Origin: Angiostrongylus vasorum
Lineage: Eukaryota; Nematoda; Chromadorea; Rhabditida; Metastrongylidae
Assembly (NCBI GenBank): GCA_018806985.1
Contig: JADANN010000190.1
Location: 1-64,000 of the forward strand
Direction of reading: 5' to 3'
DNA: 64,000 nucleotides
Shown one piece after another: positions 31,640 to 43,504 of the stretch; position 1 is the stretch's first letter; the number at the start of each line of letters is the position of its first letter. Below the pieces are notes generated by a model, which worked only from the letters and a program-made list of their open reading frames with translations, made no database searches and was not told the origin of the DNA. The translations under genes and the position numbers were made by a program.

Positions 31640-32290
31640 GTATTTCACGTGGACAACAACCACACAGAGCTCACATGGATTGGTAATGTGCTTCTCTACC
31701 CCATTAAAAAAATCGGTCTGAGGTATTGCGTGAGATCATCGCGATATGAAGGAATTTCACCTTACGTTCCTAGAAATTATTCGGAACGCCCTGAGATGTT
31801 TATTCTCTGAACTGTGACGATGTTAACTTCAAGTTCAAAATCTTCTTCGTTATGTCTCTCTGTTCTGTGCATGCCAAATGGTGTATTTTTTTTATCTCAA
31901 AGTTTCCCAAACAAGTGCGGCTTTAAAGGAACACACAATGGTACTACCCGTTCGGCCGATGTATTCGTGCCTTACGCTTTGGATGATATCAGGCGTGCCG
32001 TACCCGAACTCGCGCCATCACAGATTCTACAATTTGGACAAATTATACAACTTTGCTTTGTGGCTAGACGGTCGTACAAGCGGCGACGAACAAGAAGGCG
32101 TCTGAGAGTGCTCGGTGATATTTCAATGACTGCTGCTGAATTCTCTATACCAGCCCATTTTGAGCAGGTTTCCATAATTGCACTAATTTCTTTGGAAATG
32201 TAGAAAAAATTTGTTAACATTTTCGCATAAGATCTTGCACGTTCGGAAATTTCTGGCCATTAGCATATGGAAGACACAATCCATTTGCCT
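31640..32290 (-). mobile_element. PLE fragment with GIY-YIG region
   Basis: The minus strand gives PSTLRRLLVRRRLYDRLAT, then CIICPNCRICDGASSGTARL (about 32,030-32,090), followed by VPLCVPLKPHLFG and RTERHNEEDFEL. These align in order with the CICP-NGR, EYIG-TGR and EHLDGK segments of the PLE at 7,060-7,290. A stop sits inside the GIY-YIG block and the RT is missing. The plus-strand frames over the same bases are shadows. Confidence 0.75.
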
Positions 32291-32748
32291 CATATGGTTC
32301 TCTTAGGTCAGTTAGCAAAAAATTTTATGTCATAACTGAACTCATAGAAATTGTTTCGGTAGCGCAAAAACTATTTAATAAATTCATCTGCATCGATTGG
32401 TTTAATTTAGCGAACAAAAACTAGACCAATGAATTTTCAAAATGGAGTATCCCAACTGAGAATAAACTTCATTAGTCGAAATAAATATCAGAAGTTTCTA
32501 CGCATTTCTGCCAAAACAAAAAAAATCTATTGCTTCCCTTTACCCAGAGCTCCGGAATTGTGATAGCGGTGAAGTCGTTAAATACACTTTTGGACTCATT
32601 CCGTTTCTGCAGCATTTCTCCTTCTCCTACTAGGGATTGCTGAGACACTTGAAAAATGGTCGTTATAGCCGAGAGGTTTGCCGAGTACAGTGCATAAAGC
32701 AGAGTTTATCAGGCCAGCTCTAATACGAGCCTGTTATAAACGTGCACT
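32291..32748. other. No gene recognised
   Basis: May include eroded upstream PLE sequence on the minus strand, but no motif is clear. Confidence 0.35.
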
Positions 32749-33070
32749 ACACTGATAGCTCTCTGACATCCTTTTCTTATTCAGAGCAGGATTGACTCTG
32801 TTCGATTGTCCAGTGTCGTTTGGCGTCTCGATGTGGGTCTCACTTGTTGCCTTGACAAGAATCGAACGGAGCAGAGCACCTCTTGGATGACCGAAGTGTT
32901 CCAATCGTTGTTGCCTTTTTATGGCAAGGCGATTTCTGACTTGCTGCCATTCAATGCGATCTGCTGATATGCTTTTATTTGTGCGAATGCAACCTGTTGA
33001 GGTGGGTGTTGTATAATAGCAGGCACGCAGCGTTGCATTACTTCTAAAATCCTACTTCCATTTAGCCTCG
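32749..33070 (-). CDS. Unassigned coding-like open stretch
   Basis: An open minus-strand frame of about 100 codons without an early Met, ending in TAA near 32,749. It contains SISADRIEWQQVRNRLAIKR and QQRLEHFGHPRGALLRSILV. The composition is convincingly protein-like. It could be the C-terminal tail of another retrotransposon or a host exon; I cannot name a family. Confidence 0.4.
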
Positions 33071-33475
33071 TCATAAGTTATCAATGTTTTCTTAAATTAT
33101 TAAGCTGAAAGAAACTTGAACTGTTAGTCGTTTCACAACAATGCACATTTTCGGTCGTTAGAGAAATCGGACCCTGTGTTGTTCGAACGTTCACCTACTT
33201 CGTCAGCACGTCGAGAAATCAGCGTACCCTAAAAGAAAGCCATGTTCATACAAAACGAGTTTACGTTTAATACCACTTCCTCTTAATACGGTACGGAATT
33301 TCGTGATTATTCAGGCTACACATATCTAAGTCCGAATGCAGAAATGAACAAGTTACCTTTAAAGCTGAGCAGAAGAAACGACCAGCATTGAGATCTAACA
33401 AATACTTTGAGAAAGTAATTAACGAAACAAAGGATATAGATTATATCGTCAGCTCCTCTAATTCTAGAATTCTTC
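33071..33475. other. No gene recognised
   Basis: No coding or repeat signature beyond short chance frames. Confidence 0.35.
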
Positions 33476-33730
33476 CTAAGAGTAACAGAAGCCTAACGTC
33501 CAGAACACTGCCTTGTCTACAAGACTCTGCCTCACATATTGCTCGGATCCCACCACCACACTCTTTTCGTCTGTCCCATCGTCACCCGTAGGGACTTTTT
33601 TCATTTCCGTGTAGATTTCAGTGCTAGACTTTACCTTTCTCATGACAGTCAAGGAATTCTGATTAAGCCAGCTTTGTGTTGAACCTTGGGGTAGCTCCAA
33701 TAGGAAATCCCTTGATCTTCATCACAATTG
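33476..33730 (-). CDS. Unassigned coding-like frame
   Basis: Minus-strand frame reading ELPQGSTQSWLNQNSLTVMR then STEIYTEMKKVPTGDDGTDE and SEQYVRQSLVDKAVFWTLG. It looks like an exon (a donor GTAAAG occurs after MRK near 33,635) but belongs to no family I recognise. Confidence 0.3.
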
Positions 33731-34472
33731 CTTTATCTGGCCTTTGTGCGCCGGTGCGAACTCTTCGGTTGCAAGCCTAGGCGCTCATTTGCATAACCCG
33801 AAAAGTGCTGGACTCGACTGCGCCAGGGCAAAGACCAACTTAGTCCAGCTTTTATTGCAAGACATTTCGAACAGCTGCGCTTCCACGTTACCAATAGGAA
33901 AGTGTGGACAGCGTTTTCGAAAACACTATCAAATAAGTGATGTTTTAATAGCGAGCTTTATATATTTAAAGAAGTGAATGCGAGAACTTTATCCAATATC
34001 GACGTTTAAAGACTTTTTTTTTACTTATTGCACACTTACCTGGTATAGGCGCGTTAAAAGGCAACCACTAGGCCGTTGATTGTCAAACTTATAATGGAAA
34101 AATCAAGCTGATCGTCAGAATTTCCTATAAACAAGCCACCACAATAGCTATCGCAGTTTTTCGTTCTAAAACACTGACTTGTTAGGCGTCATCGCTGATC
34201 CGAATGAGTTTGATGGTTTACTCATTTTTGTCAAGTCGACAAAGATGAGATAGACGTAGTACAGTGAATCTCTGCCTAGGCAAAGAGTGCCCTGTGTATA
34301 ACTGTCGTCGCTGCCATTCCAACAACACCGGCACTTTTCAACTAAATACAATTCTTGCTCTATTACCCTCAACACCGGAACGCCCATCGACAAACTGATA
34401 CTTCATTTCCTTGATTCTTTCCGTACAGTGGACTCGAACTACCGCCACTATGAAGAAGGCTAAGACGCCGAA
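33731..34472. other. Unassigned sequence 3' of RTE-B
   Basis: The long RTE-B frame reads through into this region on the minus strand. A segment SLYYVYLIFVDLTK near 34,225-34,265 faintly resembles the RT palm of another LINE; not enough to call. Confidence 0.3.
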
Positions 34473-37400
34473 GAGATCACCATTATCACCCGTATCACAT
34501 GTAGTCCCGTTGATCGTCGAGTGACTCGAGCGGGCGCCGGCAAATCTTCCATTTTCTCTCTCGCGTGCAAGAATAGCCCAGTGGGTTCTGCTCGCTCTAG
34601 GGACCCGTCGAGCACCATATCTTTCTTCTAGGCTTTTCGTGAAGAAATCTGACCATCGAATGGGTGGTCTTCCTGCAGTGCATTTAACATCACGAGGAAT
34701 ACAGTCACTAACGGCTGTTCTCCATCGGTTGCCAAACATATGCATTACGTGTCTGACCCCCTTATCTTCGACAGTTTGGCGCACAGAACGGCATCTTTGA
34801 TTCTTGATCGTCGACGTAGATCGGAGCATCGGATCCCTTCGCTTACTTGTATGGAACGGGATACTCCTAGCATCGTCCCTTTCGACTGCGCATTCAATAA
34901 CGCTGAGTGATCTTTCATCCTGCTCACGCAGTGACCAGGTTTCTGACGCATACGTTAGGGCAGGAAGTACCATTGAGTGGAAAAGGTGTGCACGGAGTCG
35001 GGTGTTCTTCGTCCCCTTCACTACATCCTCGACGCTCTTGAAAGCTTCCCAAGCAACTCGTTTCCTTCTGCTCAGCTCTGGAGCTAAGTCGTTCATAATA
35101 TTGATTTCCCGACCTAGATGGACATAACTGGAAAATTCGGAGATATTCGCTTTGTTGAACGTGAATGGGGCATACGAAACCAATCCGTTCCCCATGAACA
35201 CCGCTTTTGTGAGATTTAGTCGAGTACCAATCTTTTCACAGGCTCTACCTAAGTCGGCAAGCATACTTTCCGCTCGCTTAATGTTTGGTGTTATAAGGAC
35301 GATGTCATCAGCAAAGCGAAGATGGTGTAACTGCCGACCATCGATTTTCACTAACATATTATCCCATTCCATTGTTCGCATGACGTTCTCGAAGATGGCG
35401 GTAAATAATTTTGGCGAGATGGTGTCGCCTTGCCTAACTCCTCTTTTGACATCAATCATACTATCACTGTAGAATGGTGATATCTTCGTTGTGAAATTTT
35501 GCACAGCTCACGAAAAATCTTTATGTACAGAGTAGGGAAATCGTTGACCATCAAGAGCTTCTACGACAGCTTCTATCTCAGTTGGGTCAAAGGCCCTCTT
35601 TAAATCGAAGAAATTGAGGCAGAGTGTTCTTTTTGTACTCTCGCGATAGTTCAATGAGTCTTGTTATCGCGTGGATGTGGTCCATCGTACTGAATCCCTT
35701 TTGGAAACTCCGCTTGTTCACATGGTTGTCGTTCATCCAATGTTTTGTCAATCCTGTTTAGGATGACTCGAGTGAAAAGTTTGTAGACGACAGAGAACAA
35801 ACAGATTGGGCGACGGTTGCCGATATCGTGTAGGTCACCCTTCTTGAACAATAACACGGTCTTGTCGACCCTCCACTGAGTAGGGACCTCGCATTCAGAT
35901 AGAAAACGTGAGAAGAGCCGAGCCAGTATGTTAACAAGGACTGGCGGAAGGTTCTTCAGGTGTTCTGATCTTATCCTGCCTGGACCTGGTGCCGTTCGAT
36001 TTTTCACCGACAAATGGGATGTCAGATTTTGGAAGGGAGAACTGGTGGTACAACATATCCATCCTCGTTTACTTTCATGTGACAGAAGGTGAGCGTGGCT
36101 ATCGAAGAAATCTGAGTAGTATTCGTGAATGGTTTTCTCAATTGCCTTTCTGGACGCTGTTACTGTTCCGTCTGAACATCGGAGTGCAATCATCTTGGTC
36201 TTGTAACTGGCGAAAATTCGTTGAGCGTTTGCCAGTGCTTTTTCCCAGCCTCTGCAGCGTCGACCATTACTGCTGCCCTTCTCTCGTTAAGATTTTCTTT
36301 TCATCTCCTGTCTGCATTGTTTTCCATGTTCGGACGTTAGTTCGCGGTTCCCTGCAGCTCGTGCTATTCCACGCCGGCGTATCTGTTTCTAGAGACAGAG
36401 GTCTCTTGGTGACTTTCGAACTTTCAGCTTTCATAGCGCTGAAGTGCAAATGCTGAATGAGCCGATCGTATTCCTCGTCGACGTTCTCGACAACGGCATC
36501 TTCCCAACAACCGTCGAGTGAATTGAGTAAGTCCCAATTTACGGTGGTTCTGGCACTTCAATTTTTGAATTTAGCGGCTTTTTTCTCCTTTCCGCGACAA
36601 ATAGAATCTGGCACGAAGGAGGCGATTGTCGGATCCCGTGTAGAATTTTGAAACAACAGCAAAATCGGTTAGGCAAAACCTTTTATTTACTATGATATGG
36701 TCTATTTCGTTATGGTACTCTACATTTGGAGACTCCCACGTCCAACGTTTTGGTTGGAGCCTTTGGAATTGCGAGTTACTATGGGTGATCTCTGTCGTTA
36801 TGATAAACTCAGAGAGCCGCTCACCCTGTTTGTTCCATCTAATCCGCGAGTCCCACTGTGACGTTCTTCAGACGTTCCTCTTGGTCCAGTGTTGGCGTTA
36901 AAATTTCCAATGATGACCTTGAAGAATGCATGGTTTTCTTTGTAGAAATTCTACAAGTCCATATAGAACGCTTCGACTTCTTATTCGTGGTAGTTTGATG
37001 TCGGCGCGTAAACGACGAAGATTGTCAAAGTCGGTATTGATCCACACCTTTTTGATCGTAAACGTCCGATTCGGTTAGCTAGTTGTTCAAATGAATCAAT
37101 AATGGACAAACTCGGGTTGGCGAAAACGCCGACGCTTCCGACTCCTCTACTGTCGCATGTTCCGAGGAACAGTTCTTTTCCGGTGTCATAGACGGCGTTG
37201 AATTGGTGGCGTCGTCTCCTCTCGGCCAGGCCGATGACTTTGTACGTTATCGTTCTTGTTTGCATGGGCAAGTCTTCTATCGAGGACTCGGGTGCCAGTG
37301 TACGCGCATTGGAGGTACAGATCGTCACCTTAGTTCTTTGCAATCATGGCAGCTTCCATTGGTGCTAATATTTTAGCAGCCTCTCCGTATTCGTCCCTAC

Positions 37401-37890
37401 CCAACGGTGCCGATGAGTCGCGTTTCTTTTACTGTTTCTAGCTTTTTGAGACCCACCTATAGCTTGCTGGGCTCTGAACGTGCGGGCTGGATATACTCAA
37501 GGGTAGCTTGCCAAGCTCTCCCAGAGTGGACATGGAGCTTATTTGTCGGAGGCGACGCTTAGTCGTTTCCTGTATGTTTTCCTGTACTTGATTTCAGGTT
37601 TTTTGGCCGAATTGACTCGTAGAATACAATCCGCATAAACTAGAACGGACCCACACACGCGTGCACGAGTACGCCTCGTAGATACAGAAAGTTTGCGCAA
37701 TTCGGCGCAATGGAATTAGGGAGACCATCCCATGTGTCCACCTGCGCCTCAGGGAAGGAAAAGTCGCTTTTGGTCCGCGTTCAACCTCTATGAGCTACCA
37801 TGGGACAAGCCACAAAGTATTGCGACTAACTGGCTCGAGATCCCTCATAAGAGGGACCTCCGTGGCCCACACCTCCGAAGGTGGTACAGC
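34473..37890 (-). mobile_element. RTE-B retrotransposon, essentially full length, inactive
   Basis: Most complete RTE-B. The leader runs about 37,890-37,345. The endonuclease begins near 37,340 ([45 protein letters not shown]), with the GDFN and SDHR regions frameshifted near 36,900-36,650. The linker follows, then RT fingers at about 36,190-35,700 (VKNRTAPGPGRIRSEHLKNL, RRPICLFSVVYKLFTRVILN). The palm is frameshifted near 35,640-35,590. From 35,504 an open frame carries DVKRGVRQGDTISPKLF, RQLHHLRFADDIVLITPN (FADD about 35,305), YVHLGREIN and GRPPIRWSDFFTKSL. It ends in GTGATACGGGTGATAATGGT repeats near 34,480. Length of about 3.4 kb fits the RTE clade. Several frameshifts make it non-autonomous. 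Confidence 0.9.
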
Positions 37891-38059
37891 AGTTGGGAGA
37901 TGAAAATAGTGAAATAATAGTATTTAGGTAAGCGCAAGTCATAGTGTAGAGCGAAAGTTGAGTCAGCCACGTCCACGAGAACTTGTGAAAGCGGATCAAT
38001 CGTACATCAACGGAGTTCCCGGAATTTATTAGCAGTGAACCGCTTATCTTGTGATCCGT

Positions 38060-39650
38060 ACCAAATATCGTCCCATTGGTCGTCAAGTGACTCGGGCGGG
38101 AGCCAGCAACTCTTCCAACTGCGCCTTACGTAGCGACAAGGTTTATGGTGCTTACGCTAACGGAAATCGCTGAGTCGAGAAATTTGGCACAGAGGCAGGT
38201 GTTTCTTGCTCTCTTCGCTTCATTCTCGACGCCCTTGAGAACTCTCCAATTCGCTTGCTTCCTCCTGCTCCACTTTGGAGTTTCGTTTCGAGTGTGAATG
38301 GTCATACTAAACCAATTCGTGCTTCACACATGTCGGTTTCGTGAGATTTAGCAAAAAATCAATCATTCCACAACCATTATCAATGTCAGGAGGCACTCGC
38401 TCTGGCTGGCTAGTGCTTGCTATCAGAAGAATAACGTCGTCACTAAAGTGAAGACTTTGTAATTGCTGCACATCAATTTCCAATCCCATTTGTTCCAAAT
38501 CTCTATGTTCCCATGTCGTTATCGAGGATAGCGGTGCATAATTTTGTCGAGAAAGCATCGCCGTGCCTAAGCACTCTTTTGACGGTCAATGTTAATATCA
38601 CTGTAGAGTGGTGATCTTTTTGGTTATCAAAATTTTTAAGAAGTTCATGAAGAATCTCCACATACTGAGTAGGGACGCCCTCGCTGTAGAGGGCTTCCGT
38701 GACTGCATCTGTCTCAGCTGAGTCAAAAACTTTTCTTAAATTGATGGAAGTGAAACAGAGCTGCATGCTCTACTCTCGAGATACTTCAATGAGTTTTGTT
38801 AAGGAGTGAAAGTGATTCATCGCAGTGAATTCTTTTCAAAACAATGATTGCTCACATGGCTGTCCTTTGACCAATGTTCTGTTAATCTTACTTAGTGTGA
38901 AACGAGTGAAATGTTTGTGGAAGATGGAGAGTAAGGAGATTCCGCTAAAGTCGCTGAAGACGTGGAAATCATTCTTCTTGGACAATAGCGCGGTATTGCT
39001 GGTCTTCAACTTGCAGTCCAACAGCTATCGTATGAAGAGCAGAACCAGTGTGTTTACGAAGACTGATGAGATGTTATTCAGGAATTCAGAATTTATCCCG
39101 TCCGGACCTGGTGATATTCGATTGTTTACCGACGAAATAGCATATCAGATTTCGGAAGAGAGAACAGGTAGTACCACATATCCATCTTCCTTTACTTTAT
39201 ATGAGGTAAAGAGGACTTTGCTATTGAAGAGATCTGAGTAGTAGTCGTGAAGAATTTTCATGGCTGACTTTCTGGACGCTGTAACTGTTTCGTCTGGGCG
39301 TCGGAATGCAATCATCTTGGTCTCGTAATTGGCGGAACTTCGAGGGGCTTTCTTTGCCAACGGTTTTCTCAGTCTCTGCACCCTCGACCATAATAGCTGC
39401 TCTTCTCTTCTTTTATAGTCTGTCTGCCTTGTTTTAACAAGTTCTGACTTCAGTTAGCAGTGAACTACAGCTCGTGAAATTACATGTTGACGTATCAGCA
39501 CTAAAGTTTCTGGGGAACACATCCCTTGGTGACTTTCGACCACTCAACTTTTACACATTAACGTGAAGGTGTTGAAAAAGACAGTCATATTGCTGGCTGA
39601 GGTAATCAATAAGTGCACCTTCACAACAACCGATTGAGGATTTCTGCTCT
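38060..39650 (-). mobile_element. RTE-B copy, strongly decayed and 5'-truncated
   Basis: The minus strand holds the linker (ETKMIAFRRPDETVTASRK near 39,330-39,270), the RT fingers (SNYETK and SRVILN equivalents), FTSINLRKVFDSAETDAVTE near 38,755-38,700, a VLRHGDAFSTKL block near 38,570, and a HFSDDVILL version of the catalytic block near 38,430. The second aspartate of the catalytic pair is kept. The 3' end lies near 38,070 with the TCGTCAAGTGACTCG block. Confidence 0.8.
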
Positions 39651-39754
39651 TATTGATAAGGTATTACTAGCTTGATAAAAAAGTCTCATATGTTTGTTCG
39701 AAATTATTACATTGTGTGTGTAATAAATTTAAAAAACTAAAGGAGACTCTACGT

Positions 39755-40015
39755 TTATCTATCCCTGAGGGATGTGAGACCCTTTAGACTTCATTAAGTA
39801 TTGTTGAAGGTGATTAAATGCACATCTGGCCTTTACAATGACTCACAGTGCACTACCGATGTATCGAGCCAATGCCGCTATCCTTCCAGAGAAGTACGGT
39901 GCCAATTTGCAGACACCCGGATAGATGTAACCTTTGGTGAGCTTGGGACGCGGGGATCGATCCCACTTGTACTGCGAGGCGCCTCCAACCACTGTGCTAC
40001 TCGCGCGCATTTATA
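39755..40015 (-). mobile_element. S1 SINE copy
   Basis: Reverse orientation. The B-box-like GGGATCGATCCC is at 39,954-39,965 and CAACCACTGTGCTAC, the A-box region, is at about 39,988-40,002. Confidence 0.8.
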
Positions 40016-40079
40016 ATGGGCATTAAATATTGAAAGATTGTCACAGTGGGTTACACTGAATATTATTTGCTGGCTCAAC

Positions 40080-40402
40080 GGTTGCGCCTCGTACTGGTTG
40101 GTATAAAAGTACCAGTTCTTCTCCACGATAACACTCGGCTACACATCGCACAACCTACGCCACAAGTGTTAGACAACCTGGGGCACGATACTCTGCGCCA
40201 TTCTCCATACTCAACAGGCTTCTCGCCTACCGGCTACATGTTTTTCAAGCATTTCGGCAGTTTCCGATGGGAGGAATGCTTCAGGAACCAGGATGAGCAG
40301 AAAGTGCCTTCAACGACTCTATCGCCACAAGTAGTCCTGAACTTTACCAACCTGGGAAAAAAAGTAACTTGCTTTTCATTCACAAAATATGCAGACTTTT
40401 AA
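40080..40402 (+). pseudogene. Mariner transposase C-terminal fragment
   Basis: The frame reads LLHDNTRLHIAQPT near 40,117-40,160, then LRHSPYSTGFSPTGYMFFKH near 40,195-40,250 and EECFRNQDEQK. This matches the HDNARPH and PYSPDLSPxDYHFFxH blocks of mariner (DD34D) transposases. The third catalytic aspartate (SPTGY for SPTDY) is replaced by Gly. The N-terminal DNA-binding region is missing. It is a different lineage from the relic at 13,445. Confidence 0.85.
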
Positions 40403-40784
40403 GGGTTGCTAATAGTTCACAGAGAAAGCTAGCCCTTAGCTAAGATATAATGTCCTAAAAAATGAGGATGAATTTTCACATTCATTCCCGAACGACATGA
40501 GGCACCGGTGGTGTGTATGTATGTATGCTTGCGTGGGCGGATTTTAGAAATATTGTTCAATATTTTCATCGATAAACTCATAAGAGCCGCCATCATCTCA
40601 GCATTTTGTGAAACATCTCACTGAATCCTTTTAAGCACTTATTGGGGAAACTGAAAACATTAAAGATTTGGTTCTGAAAAGTTGTGGAATCACTCATTGC
40701 TACTTTCTTATCACTGCATCGCGACAACTTCACAAACCCACATCCTCTACCAATTGGCTCACAAGAAAATAAAAAAAAGGATAA
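40403..40784. other. No gene recognised
   Basis: AT-rich; no motif seen. Confidence 0.4.
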
Positions 40785-41030
40785 ACTTTTAGCGTAGATC
40801 AATCCCTGAGGAATGAGCCATACACTAGACTTCATTAAACATCGTTTGGAGGTGACTGGATGCATATCTGGCCTTTACAATGACTCGCGGTGGCCGATCG
40901 ATGTAACGAGCCAGTGCTGCTGTCCTACGAGACAAGTATGGTACCAATTTCCTGAACCCGGAGGAAGGCAAGGCTTGGTGAGACGGGTGTGTTGCAGTGC
41001 GCCACCGGCCACTGCTCCACACACTTCCTG
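40785..41030 (-). mobile_element. S1 SINE copy
   Basis: GATCAATCCCTGAGGAATG, GACTTCATTAAACATCGTTT, CTTTACAATGACTCGCGGTGG and TACGAGACAAGTATGGTACC in order. Confidence 0.8.
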
Positions 41031-41297
41031 AATGCTCATAGTTCAGCAAGTCCTCTGGCTTCACTACAAAACGCGAGCTCCCAAGAAGGATAGTCGCGTT
41101 TTCGAAGACTAAAGGGTTCCCAGTTTTGCTCACGTCTCAGCATCATTGTAGATGCTTCTTTTTTTTGGATGTTCATACATATTTTAATCACATGAAGTTG
41201 TTGGTTGCAATTGAAGATACGTGTGTGTTATTTTTTCTTTCGTTATTCACTCACCTTTACTCTATAGCACCACAGCAACAACTATATTATTCAACAG

Positions 41298-41305
41298 AAT
41301 ATATG

Positions 41306-41340
<35 letters not shown>

Positions 41341-41358
41341 ATGTATATGTATATATGA
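41298..41358. repeat. TA-rich microsatellite
   Basis: (TA)n with TATG interruptions; explains a Tyr/Ile-rich frame here. Confidence 0.96.
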
Positions 41359-41359
41359 G

Positions 41360-42155
41360 AAAAAAATAGATTTGTTTAAACATGAAAATTATAAAAAATA
41401 TGGATGGATATGCTAAACTATGTAAATATTATATATAGAATTAGGGACCACTCCCAATGTGTTAAGGAATTGGAGAACTCAAGATTTATAGTGGGAGAAA
41501 AACCTCCAGGGCCTCGTTATTACATTAGGAAGGATCCTATAAAACATGAGCAAATATCGCCCAATCTCCCTGTTGTCTCCTATCTCAGTAATTCTAAAGT
41601 GACTGAATATCAGGAAAAATAATCTGTGCCACAGTGCAAGGTTTCCTAAAAAGACTCAGCACGATGAGCTGCATCGATACTATATCGAGGCTGTCTTAGG
41701 TATGTCGGAAGTATATAAATCACTTCATCTCACCCTTACTGGCTTAGAAAATCTCTCGCCTTAATTGAGACGGAGGCGCTTGTGGAAGCTTTGGACACAG
41801 AGCGCTGAATGGAAATGTTGCGAAGTTCCACTCAGAACAAGCAGCACTCTCAATGGCATTATCGGGCTACTTCGCCCATTTCCTATAATACTACAAGCCC
41901 ACAACTCAAGAGCTCACTAACCCTTATTGTACAGCATCATATTCGTCAGAACCTCGAAGTCCGGCGCTAACCACGGATTTACTATTTCTAGGACAATGCT
42001 GATAATTTGCAAAATATTAGCGTTCAATAAAGCAGCACTATTGCGCAGCAAACTTGAAAATTAAGCAATTTTAAGTTGCGTACGGAAATGTGTAGCGCAC
42101 TGGTCAGGAACGTCCTGCAGAATGTATGGAGCCCGTAGTTATTTGTATTTCTTGA
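41360..42155. other. No gene recognised
   Basis: A plus-strand frame at 41,404-41,622 and other short frames show no domain. The interval may hold further eroded LINE sequence upstream of 42,160. Confidence 0.35.
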
Positions 42156-42159
42156 AATC

Positions 42160-42515
42160 CACAAGACATCTTCCATACAGAAGGCCAAAATCCCAGAGCA
42201 GTGGAGGACCTCGCGCGCGATCATCTTGCCTAAGAAGGTGAGTGAAGAAAACTTCGTAAGTATCGTCTGATATGCCTGTTGAGTGTTCCACAAGCTGCTC
42301 ACAAAGATTATTCTTTTGCGCATGTCGAAGACGTTTGATGAGGCACAACCAGTTGAACAATCAAGACTTCGACAGGGGTTCTGCTGCATGGAGCACATCC
42401 AAACCATATCACTGGTCACGGAAGACTGTCGAAAGCACCATTTTCCCCTTGTTCTAATCTTTATCGATGGTGAGAAATCGTGTGACAGAGTCAAAATGAA
42501 ATGCAACGCTTTTGT
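42160..42515 (+). mobile_element. RTE-A reverse-transcriptase fragment
   Basis: IPEQWRTS (about 42,192) leads to FHKLLTKIILLRMSKTFDEA (42,286-42,345). QPVEQSRLRQGFCCMEHIQT and LVLIFIDGEKSCDRVK (about 42,448-42,495) follow. These are the fingers and first palm motif of RTE-A; the frame shifts at 42,280. Confidence 0.82.
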
Positions 42516-42635
42516 TTTTTGTAAGTCCTCCAGTTATTTAGTGGAGGGCAGTCACATAGTTTTACATGGGAGAGGAATGTACCTGGCTCAGGTCAAAAAA
42601 CCAACCAGAGGTGTGGTGAGAGTTAATGTGTGATC

Positions 42636-42740
42636 AAACGGCACTCCTCCTTGCGGTTCACTTTAGAACTTTTAGAATTTGTCCAAAGCGCCTCAAGAAT
42701 TTTACGTCCTGATCTTTTGCATTCCGATGAAGGACAGTGA
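42636..42740 (-). mobile_element. PLE 3'-unit fragment, minus
   Basis: The minus strand gives RKILEALWTNSKSSKVNRKE then ECRLITH, the segment that starts the terminal unit of the PLE at 7,325. It points outward to the left. Confidence 0.7.
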
Positions 42741-42764
42741 ATTTTACTTCAACACCTCCTCAGG

Positions 42765-43035
42765 GCGTGTGTACCGCAGTGGTCGAAGGTGCCCTGCAAT
42801 ATAAGCATACGTATGCTATTACGTCACCCAATTCTCATCATTCCTTCCACCATGCCGGAGCCTGCGATTTGGTATCAGACTTGTCTGGGAGGATAGCAGC
42901 ACTGGCTCGATACATCGGTAGGCCACCGCGAGTCATTGTAAAAGGCCAGATATGCATTTAATCACTTCCAACGATGCTTAATGAAGTCGATTGCATGGAG
43001 CATCCTCCAAGGTTTGATCCACGCCGAGAGCTTTG
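42765..43035 (+). mobile_element. S1 SINE copy between two PLE ends
   Basis: GTGTGTACCGCAGTGGTCGA, GCCCTGCAATAT, GGTATCAGACTTGTCTGGGA, CGATACATCGGTAGGCCACC and GATCCACGCCGAGAGCTTTG mark a sense copy. It fills the space between the head-to-head PLE ends. Confidence 0.8.
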
Positions 43036-43064
43036 TTTATTTTACATTCTCCTTCATCTCTAAC

Positions 43065-43180
43065 GTCTAAGGAATCCAAAACATCGGCGCATAAAAATCT
43101 TGAAGCGTTTTGGATCAATTCCAAATATCCAAAAGGCAACCGTTGTTATCACGTGTGACTTCGCGCCATGCTTCGGACTG
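43065..43180 (+). mobile_element. PLE 3'-unit fragment, plus
   Basis: ESKTSAHKNLEAFWINSKYP then GNR lies at about 43,073-43,140, equivalent to the KTLEAF region. It points outward to the right, mirroring 42,636-42,740. Confidence 0.75.
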
Positions 43181-43504
43181 AATCTATGACCTGACCCTGG
43201 CATATTCCTCGCCCATATAAGACCCTGTGGGGCTGGTCTCCACGAACCAAGTAGAGGGATTACAAGGAACAAAACGATGACTGTTTAAAAAAGACTGTTT
43301 ATTACACAAACAAAAATTTGCGTGTTAAATTTTGTATCCCGAGGTTATCAGAGTGTTTTGCTTAGTAGATTGCATGTCAACTTGACTTTTCCAGACTCTC
43401 AAGAAGGCGAAGCAGCGAAAGAATCAGCAGTTGTAAATCAATAAATGCTGTGATAAAAAACCTCATCTTTGCTCGCCAAGAAAAGCAGTGATTGTGTAGT
43501 GTCC
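43181..43504. other. No gene recognised
   Basis: Likely eroded PLE tail followed by unassigned sequence. Confidence 0.35.

Noticed and set aside
31604..32203. Plus-strand gene of 200 codons with one stop
   Set aside because: The minus strand of the same bases encodes ordered PLE motifs; the plus frame is a shadow.
34166..34340. Separate LINE reverse transcriptase fragment with a FVDLTK motif
   Set aside because: Only one short motif matches, without flanking RT blocks in order.
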